Shown here: one piece after another, positions 59,603 to 64,000 of the stretch | Layout: each line of letters opens with the position of its first letter | How positions within the stretch are numbered: position 1 is the stretch's first letter | Source of the DNA: Cohnella silvisoli | GTDB lineage: Bacteria; Bacillota; Bacilli; Paenibacillales; Paenibacillaceae | Reading direction: 5' to 3' | DNA: 64,000 nt | NCBI RefSeq assembly: GCF_021190915.1 | Contig: NZ_JAIOAP010000003.1 | Span: 463,374-527,373, forward strand | The notes under the pieces: generated by a model | Seen by the model: only the letters and a program-made list of their open reading frames with translations | Database searches by the model: none | What the model was told of the DNA's origin: nothing | Program-made: the position numbers and the translations under genes

Positions 59603-60019
59603 ATGGCTTACAAATCGACCCATACGTACCTAAACTTGCCGGTGAAAGATTTGAACCGGACGAAGGAATTTTTCAGCAGCATCGGTTTCGAGTTCAACCC
59701 ACAGTTCTCCGACGATAAATCGGCCTGCATGGTGATCAACGACAATACGTTCGTTATGCTGCTCACGGAGTCGTATTTCCAGACGTTCATCAACAAGCCG
59801 GTAGCCGATGTCGCCAGCGCTGCTACAGGGATTATCGCGCTCTCCGCCGACAGCAGGGAGCATGTGGACGAACTGGCGGACAAGGCGTTGTCAGCGGGAG
59901 GCAAGCAGTCCAAAGAACCGGCGGACCATGGCTTCATGTACGTCAGAAGCTTCGAGGACCTGAACGGTCATCTTTGGGAAATTGCCTATATGGACATGAG
60001 CGCTTTTTCTCAGGCGTAA
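59603..60019 (+). CDS. VOC-family glyoxalase-like protein
   Basis: 138 aa. MAYKSTHTYLNLPVKDLNRT start, then IGFEFNPQF, TFVMLLTESYFQTFINK and a second half with HVDELADKALSAGGKQSKEP and MYVRSFEDLNGHLWEIAYMD, the paired VOC motif with conserved metal-type Glu at the end. GAGGTGA precedes the ATG. Its own promoter and terminator make it a single unit next to module 2. Confidence 0.85.
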   Translation: MAYKSTHTYLNLPVKDLNRTKEFFSSIGFEFNPQFSDDKSACMVINDNTFVMLLTESYFQTFINKPVADVASAATGIIALSADSREHVDELADKALSAGGKQSKEPADHGFMYVRSFEDLNGHLWEIAYMDMSAFSQA

Positions 60020-60042
60020 GATAGTACCTGCCTATGTTTAAG

Positions 60043-60072
60043 AGGCTAAGCGATTGTTTCGCTTAGCCTTTT
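60043..60072 (+). terminator. Terminator after the VOC gene
   Basis: AGGCTAAGCG and CGCTTAGCCT around a 6-nt loop, then TTTT. Confidence 0.75.
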
Positions 60073-60074
60073 AC

Positions 60075-60460
60075 GGCGCTTATACCTGCAATATGCAATC
60101 CCTCGGGGTTCTCCACGTTACGCCATAATTGGTAAATGCTCCTCTGCCTATCTACTCCCTCTGTAGTTAAGTTGTTTTTTGATAATTAAATCATCGCTTC
60201 CCCAAACACCCCATGGATGATCGCAACATTATCATCAATGGAAACACAAATGATAGTCGTTTTGCTCCCATCCCCTTCCGACTAGCATGCTCCTTCCCTA
60301 TCGTATTCTGATAAAAAGAATATAAAATGATCCCTAACCGGCAGATGCTCAGCACCGCTTTGACGGTTATTGACTTTTTTTTTGAATCTTATAGGCTTTA
60401 ACCGTTTCCAGACAAGTATCTTCCTCCATAAACTAATCCCATATTTTACTCATTTACAGA
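60075..60460. other. Intergenic region, no gene seen
   Basis: Nothing supported apart from a GAAAGGAG ribosome site at its right end belonging to the His-rich protein gene. Confidence 0.5.
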
Positions 60461-60472
60461 AAGGAGTCCAAT

Positions 60473-60862
60473 ATGAAAATTCCTGTCACTGGATTCGTGA
60501 TGGATTCTGGAGATGGCAATTCTGATCATTCACACAAGCTATATATAACATCTTGGAATGGCAACCCTGTCCATGTTCATGCTTTTTCCGGTGTGACCTC
60601 CATTAATGACGGACACTCCCACGAGTATGAGAGTTGGACTGCCTCTGCACCTACGGGAGTGCCTCATGTGCATGAATACCATACATTTACTTCTTATGAT
60701 CAAGGGCATACCCACCTGATTCAAGGAACTACCGGTCCGGCGATTGATCTTCCTAGTGGCGGGCACTATCATTTATTTGAGGGGTATACGACAATTAACG
60801 GCTGCCATCCTCATTCGCATGCCTACCGTGGGAGAACTGGCAATGAGGTTAGTAGCGGGTAA
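60473..60862 (+). CDS. YmaF-like His-rich protein
   Basis: 129 aa with about one residue in seven a histidine, arranged as repeated HxH pairs: DHSHKLYI, PVHVHAFSG, DGHSHEYE, VPHVHEYHTF, QGHTHLIQG, GGHYHLFEG and HPHSHAYRG. Each unit is about 15-17 residues, the pattern of the YmaF family. AAGGAG lies 8 nt before the ATG. Probably metal-binding; found in endospore formers without a known role. Followed by a strong hairpin. Confidence 0.7.
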   Translation: MKIPVTGFVMDSGDGNSDHSHKLYITSWNGNPVHVHAFSGVTSINDGHSHEYESWTASAPTGVPHVHEYHTFTSYDQGHTHLIQGTTGPAIDLPSGGHYHLFEGYTTINGCHPHSHAYRGRTGNEVSSG

Positions 60863-60884
60863 AGTTTATCTCTTTTGCTCCATG

Positions 60885-60920
60885 AAGGACGTACACCAAA
60901 ACTTTTCCGGGTACGTCCTT
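60885..60920 (+). terminator. Terminator after the His-rich gene
   Basis: AAGGACGTAC and GTACGTCCTT form a perfect 10-bp stem with a 16-nt loop. Confidence 0.65.
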
Positions 60921-61089
60921 ATAAAATTATCTATAATTTGAAATAAGAGAATTTAATCAACAAGAATTAATTAGCCTAGGAGTCCAGCTTCTTCATTTTT
61001 TCTTTAATAAAATCCGCTGTTCTTAACTCAAGCGACATTTAATGAATGATCTTCCTCCATGGGGACAACCTACATCATATATTTGAAAT

Positions 61090-61729
61090 TTGCAGCTTTT
61101 TATATATGGAGATGAATTATGGATACTGTTTGGCAATACTCCCTCAGAACTTTTTACATATATTACGGGAATTGCTCTCGGAAACATTGCGGGTGAAACG
61201 GTTTTAAATAAAGAAATTAAAGTAGTTGCAGGTATCACTGCCATGACAATGTGGGCGCTACTTACGATCATCATAGAGCAACTAAGCCTTAAATCACCGA
61301 TGATTAGAGTTTTATTCGACGGGGAGCCGGCAATCGTCATCAAAAATGGAAAAATTCAACGAAAAGCCATGGCACTAAGCAAATTAAATGGATGATTTAA
61401 GTATGCTTCTTAGGGATAAAAATGTGTTTTCTATTCAGGAAGTCGACTATGCGATTTTAGAACCAAATGGAAAATTAAGTGTATTAAAGAAACAAGAAGA
61501 GGAAAATCCAACAAAAAAGGATATGCAAATACCCGTTCAAGAGCGGTTGTATCTTCCGAGCGAACTAATTGTTGACGGCAAAATCGTAAAGAGGAATCTA
61601 AAGGAACTGCATTTGAATCGCGAATGGCTTGAAGAACGCATCAAATCCTACGGAATGCAGTCTGTCCAAGAGGTGTTTTTTGCCGAACTGCAAAGTGATG
61701 GAAGTCTTTTCTTGGATAAAAAGCAATAA
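61090..61729 (+). pseudogene. Decayed DUF421 (YetF-like) membrane-protein gene
   Basis: Frame 1 (61090-61395) reads FELFTYITG-type sequence: TPSELFTYITGIALGNIAGE, then EPAIVIKNGKIQRKAMALSK and stops. Frame 2 (from 61388) continues DDLSMLLRDKNVFSIQEVDY and AILEPNGKLSVLKKQ, the rest of the DUF421 domain, to 61729. A 2-nt loss near 61388 separates them. The N-terminal first membrane helix of normal DUF421 proteins is also absent and there is no ribosome site. Related to the intact gene at 44071. Confidence 0.65.
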
Positions 61730-61788
61730 GGTAAAGCCCAAAATCTTTGAATCGAAAATGAATCGTTCAGTTGGGTCCTCAAGCATGA

Positions 61789-62676
61789 TTAAATTGTCTG
61801 TTTGGAAATCCCCCGAAAATATTCAACAACTACCTCCCGGAATTCCAGAGCAGCCCGCGAAATGTACCGACTCCTGTGCCATAATAAAGCGATCTCCCGC
61901 ACCAATTCGTGGTCCTCTACTTGGAGATATGAGATATGTTCCCGTGAATTCCTTACCGTGCTTGGTATGAAGGCTATGCCAATTCCGGCTTCCACAAGAG
62001 CGCTTAGCCTGGTAGGCTCATTTCCCTCACATACATATTTAGGTACAAATCCAGCCGATTTGCATATAGAGTCCGCTAGATCGCGAGTACCGTAGCCTCT
62101 CTTTACACCGACAAACCATTCATCTCTTAGTTCTGTCAAGGATACGCTGCTTCTGTCTGCCAGCCGATGCCCCTTTGAAACAGCTACAAGGATCGGGTCG
62201 ATGAACACGATTTGGCATTCTATGTCATCCCCTTGTATCGGAGGTGAGGACAAGCAGAAATCGACCTCTCCTCTATGAAGAAGCGTAACCATTTCCTGCG
62301 TAGTCAGCATTTGCACATGAAATTGGATATGGGGCCGCTCTTTCCGAAACTCTCGAAGGATATTAGGCAACGTGCTTGCGGTGGTCACCGCCAATTCTAT
62401 TGTGCCATGTTCCGGGCTGGACAGATCGCTAATCTCCTGCTTCCCCTGTTCCAATTCAAACAACGCCCTTTCTGCACGGTGAAAGAATCTGCTTCCGAAC
62501 TCATTCAATCGTAGCTTCCTCCCTGTTCGATCGAATAGAGGGACCCCTAGATCCTCCTCCAGGCGTTGAATCGTTTTGCTTAGCGACGATTGAGTAACGT
62601 GCAGACTTCGTGCAGCTTCGGTCACATGTTCCAAACGAGCTACCGTGAGAAAATATTGCAGTTGAAGAAGTTCCAC
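61789..62676 (-). CDS. LysR-family transcriptional regulator (CynR/YwbI-like)
   Basis: 295 aa from a GTG at 62676; GGAGG lies 7 nt upstream and the longer ATG frame lacks one. N-terminal winged HTH: LLQLQYFLTVARLEHVTEAA, SLHVTQSSLSKTIQRLEEDL, GVPLFDRTGRKLRLNEFG. Effector domain from residue 90 with HGTIELAVTTASTLPNILRE and GIGIAFIPST. It is divergent from a truncated MFS-transporter gene, so it probably activated that transporter before the insertion. Confidence 0.88.
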   Translation of the reverse strand: MELLQLQYFLTVARLEHVTEAARSLHVTQSSLSKTIQRLEEDLGVPLFDRTGRKLRLNEFGSRFFHRAERALFELEQGKQEISDLSSPEHGTIELAVTTASTLPNILREFRKERPHIQFHVQMLTTQEMVTLLHRGEVDFCLSSPPIQGDDIECQIVFIDPILVAVSKGHRLADRSSVSLTELRDEWFVGVKRGYGTRDLADSICKSAGFVPKYVCEGNEPTRLSALVEAGIGIAFIPSTVRNSREHISYLQVEDHELVREIALLWHRSRYISRAALEFREVVVEYFRGISKQTI

Positions 62677-62789
62677 TACGCAGCCTCCATTCATTCCCTC
62701 AAGTCAATGAAATCATAACATGAAATGCGTTGGAATAAATAACTGATTTCAATTACGATGACATCAATACGTTTTAGGGGGACAAAAAA

Positions 62790-62885
62790 ATGGATGCTCG
62801 CAGAAGGTGGTTGATGATTTCCGTTGGACTGGGGGTACTATTGAACCCAATGAACCTCCCCTACTTACGCTTCGCTAAGAAGTAG
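62790..62885 (+). pseudogene. MFS transporter gene truncated by an IS200/IS605-type element
   Basis: AGGGGGA precedes the ATG at 62790. MDARRRWLMISVGLGVLLNP then MN reads like the start of a DHA2-type MFS exporter, and is followed in frame by element-derived LPYLRFAKK and a stop. The change occurs at about 62855, exactly where the insertion-sequence right end starts. The 3' part of the gene should lie beyond the element, outside the window. Confidence 0.55.
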
Positions 62886-63060
62886 GGGTTTCTTACCAGC
62901 CATACCGGTACTTTCTGCAAGCAAATAGGTTGGCTACTTGCTTTCGCTGCTGGCAGCGGAAATCTAACGGTAGGGTTCAGTAAGCAACACTTTTGCAAGT
63001 GGGTGGGAACTCACCATCTACTACTTCTCGCTAAGCGATCCGTAGATACTTTATCGTTTG
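62855..63060 (-). ncRNA. Predicted omega RNA (reRNA) of the TnpB element
   Basis: TnpB nucleases are guided by RNA made from the 3' end of tnpB and the element's right end. On the minus strand this would run from the tail of tnpB through GC-rich paired segments (CGCTGCC/GGCAGCG near 62960) to the terminal hairpin, with the guide copied from the flanking MFS sequence. Inferred from family knowledge and position. Confidence 0.35.
62858..62888. repeat. Terminal hairpin of the IS605-type right end
   Basis: CCCCTACTT (62858-62866) and AAGTAGGGG (62880-62888) with a 13-nt loop; subterminal hairpins of this kind are recognised by IS605-family transposases. Confidence 0.65.
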
Positions 63061-64000
63061 CGTTTCGCCCAAATATCGGATATCTCCATGCAGGTGCTTG
63101 GACAATATGCCTTTGCTGCCGTGAATATCCCGGTGTTCTTTATAGCCGCACGAACATTTGTAATTTCTTGTAGAAGTCTTTTTTCTTCTACCGCAACAAG
63201 GACATTGTTGACTGGTATAGCTCTCATCTATCGTTCTCACGCTTGTTCCCTGTTCTTCAAGCTTGTATGCCAGCTGCTTCTGAATTTTGCCAAAACTCCA
63301 ATTGGACAACTTTTGCGTAACAGTCTTTCTTTTCTTCTTTTTCGTGTTGCGCTGTACGCCTTCCACTTCGCCGACAACCACTTCTTTTACCTCATTTTCC
63401 TTACACCACTCTGCGAATTGCTTTGTTGTTTTGTGGATGACATCATTCAACTGGCGCTCGCTTTTACTGAGCATGTACGTCTTAGCTCTATTGTACTTTT
63501 TCCACTGCCGACTGCCTTTTTTGCATTTGCTCATCTGCTTCTGAAGCTCGGCCAGCTTCTTGTTTCGGAGTCTGTGGATGCTTCTTGCCTTTCTTCCCGT
63601 GATTATGATCGACTTGTTTGCGGTGGTCGTCGCCGCGATGGAGTGGATTTCACCCAGATCAACGCCTGCGACCTCACTGCCTTGGTTTACTGAAACCGAT
63701 CTTCCGTCATCATAGCTCATCGAAACCATGAGTTTTCGGTCAAATACAAGCTCAATTTCCTTGATGTCTGAATCAGGCAAGTCTGGAACGGTGATTCTGA
63801 TCGGCTGCAGGCGCTTACCGTTCTGAATACCCAAACTTAAGGTTAGGGTGTTGCCCTCTATTTTGAAAGATTGGTCTACCCATTTCGTGTTGAAGTGTTT
63901 TTTGTTCTTGTACGGGTATTTATTAGCCAAACCTTGGTTTTTGGCTTGTTTCGCGCTGTCTCTGGCAAACAGATATTTGTGGCACACCGCTTGAACAGAT
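63031..64000 (-). CDS. tnpB: TnpB RNA-guided nuclease (IS605 OrfB), 5' end outside the window
   Basis: At least 323 aa are readable; the frame continues past the right edge ([14 protein letters not shown] at the first bases), so the start is not seen. RuvC-I Asp in [12 protein letters not shown] near the middle, RuvC-II Glu in [12 protein letters not shown], the zinc ribbon CPCCGRR...CSCG and RuvC-III Asp in [14 protein letters not shown] are all present, so the nuclease is predicted active. TnpB cuts the empty donor site, guided by RNA from the element's right end, and favours element retention. It interrupts an MFS transporter gene. Confidence 0.85.
   Translation of the reverse strand, partial: SVQAVCHKYLFARDSAKQAKNQGLANKYPYKNKKHFNTKWVDQSFKIEGNTLTLSLGIQNGKRLQPIRITVPDLPDSDIKEIELVFDRKLMVSMSYDDGRSVSVNQGSEVAGVDLGEIHSIAATTTANKSIIITGRKARSIHRLRNKKLAELQKQMSKCKKGSRQWKKYNRAKTYMLSKSERQLNDVIHKTTKQFAEWCKENEVKEVVVGEVEGVQRNTKKKKRKTVTQKLSNWSFGKIQKQLAYKLEEQGTSVRTIDESYTSQQCPCCGRRKKTSTRNYKCSCGYKEHRDIHGSKGILSKHLHGDIRYLGETQTIKYLRIA

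Larger units (their letters stand above)
62855..64000 (-). mobile_element. IS200/IS605 (IS1341-like) insertion, right end to window edge
   Basis: Right end with terminal hairpin (62858-62888), non-coding tail 62889-63030, and a TnpB gene on the minus strand running off the window. No terminal inverted repeats or target duplication are expected for this family. No TnpA is seen, as in IS1341-type elements. The left end lies outside. Confidence 0.7.

Noticed and set aside
62721..62751. TGAAAT...ATTTCA inverted repeat between the LysR and MFS genes
   Set aside because: Tempting as a LysR box, but half-sites are 19 nt apart, AT-rich and not of T-N11-A form, so it was not listed as a feature.
63058..63693. 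211-codon plus-strand frame
   Set aside because: Antisense to TnpB; hydrophobic composition results from reading RuvC-coding DNA in reverse.
1..64000. CRISPR array, tRNA or rRNA genes
   Set aside because: Repeats R1 and R2 are palindromic or single boxes at irregular spacing, not direct repeats with regular spacers; no tRNA cloverleaf or rRNA-like stretch was noticed.

Overview
The window looks like a chromosomal stretch of a spore-forming member of the Paenibacillaceae (Paenibacillus or Cohnella type). The evidence is taxon-typical gene content rather than a marker gene: a CwlJ-type spore germination hydrolase, a CotS/CotSA-like spore-coat pair, several YjcZ-like mini-proteins, DUF2935, a very large S-layer-homology protein, many one- and two-component regulators, and strong AGGAGG ribosome binding sites with frequent TTG/GTG starts. 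I see no rRNA, tRNA, CRISPR array or prophage. About four fifths of the genes are on the minus strand.

Layout. 0-5.5 kb: a minus-strand operon (NagD-type phosphatase, calcineurin-like phosphoesterase, PHP hydrolase, sugar-type ABC binding lipoprotein) divergent from an RpiR regulator, with paired GAAT/ATTC operators between them. 5.6-6.2 kb: a ZTP riboswitch with its terminator and a 33-codon remnant of a purH-type gene, then a palindromic repeat. 6.2-16 kb: catalase, a 1705-residue SLH protein, and a 7TMR-DISM kinase with a SARP-type response regulator. 16-21 kb: two DinB-like proteins, a membrane protein, a lipoprotein, and a leaderless solute-binding protein paired with a WYL regulator. 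21-25 kb: a MarR, PNPOx, hydrolase, hydrolase operon in which the first-translated hydrolase copy has lost its catalytic serine, then an APH-family kinase.

25-29.4 kb is an AT-rich accessory patch. It holds a decayed Tn554-like element next to a truncated DHFR-family gene, and a cluster of tiny hydrophobic spore-type proteins sharing a duplicated leader, including a Phe/Glu/Arg repeat protein. 29.4-41 kb: a DHFR-family gene with a shifted C-terminus, a UvrA-like ABC protein, cwlJ, a PadR/DUF1048/ABC-2 efflux operon, GrpB, a DUF2269 protein broken by a 7-bp duplication, an HxlR regulon with matching operators, and an NlpC/P60 hydrolase. 41-50 kb: CotS/CotSA, DUF421, a Rieske protein with a long helical extension, a truncated coat-like protein, a YkuD L,D-transpeptidase and DUF2935.

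49.7-60 kb: two modules built from ArsR, SRPBCC and VOC genes, an OmpR-type two-component system, YdeI and DUF1801 proteins, and a second UvrA-like paralogue. 60-64 kb: a YmaF-like His-rich protein, a decayed DUF421 gene, and a LysR regulator divergent from an MFS transporter gene that is cut after about 22 codons by an IS200/IS605-type element carrying an apparently catalytically complete TnpB.

Two families of short intergenic repeats, an R1 palindrome built on GTTCTTGAC and an R2 box built on TGCCCGTTAGCTTAAT, punctuate the window. Together with at least six visibly broken genes they indicate a locus with much small-scale rearrangement. All functional calls come from reading translations and motifs; no database search was run.
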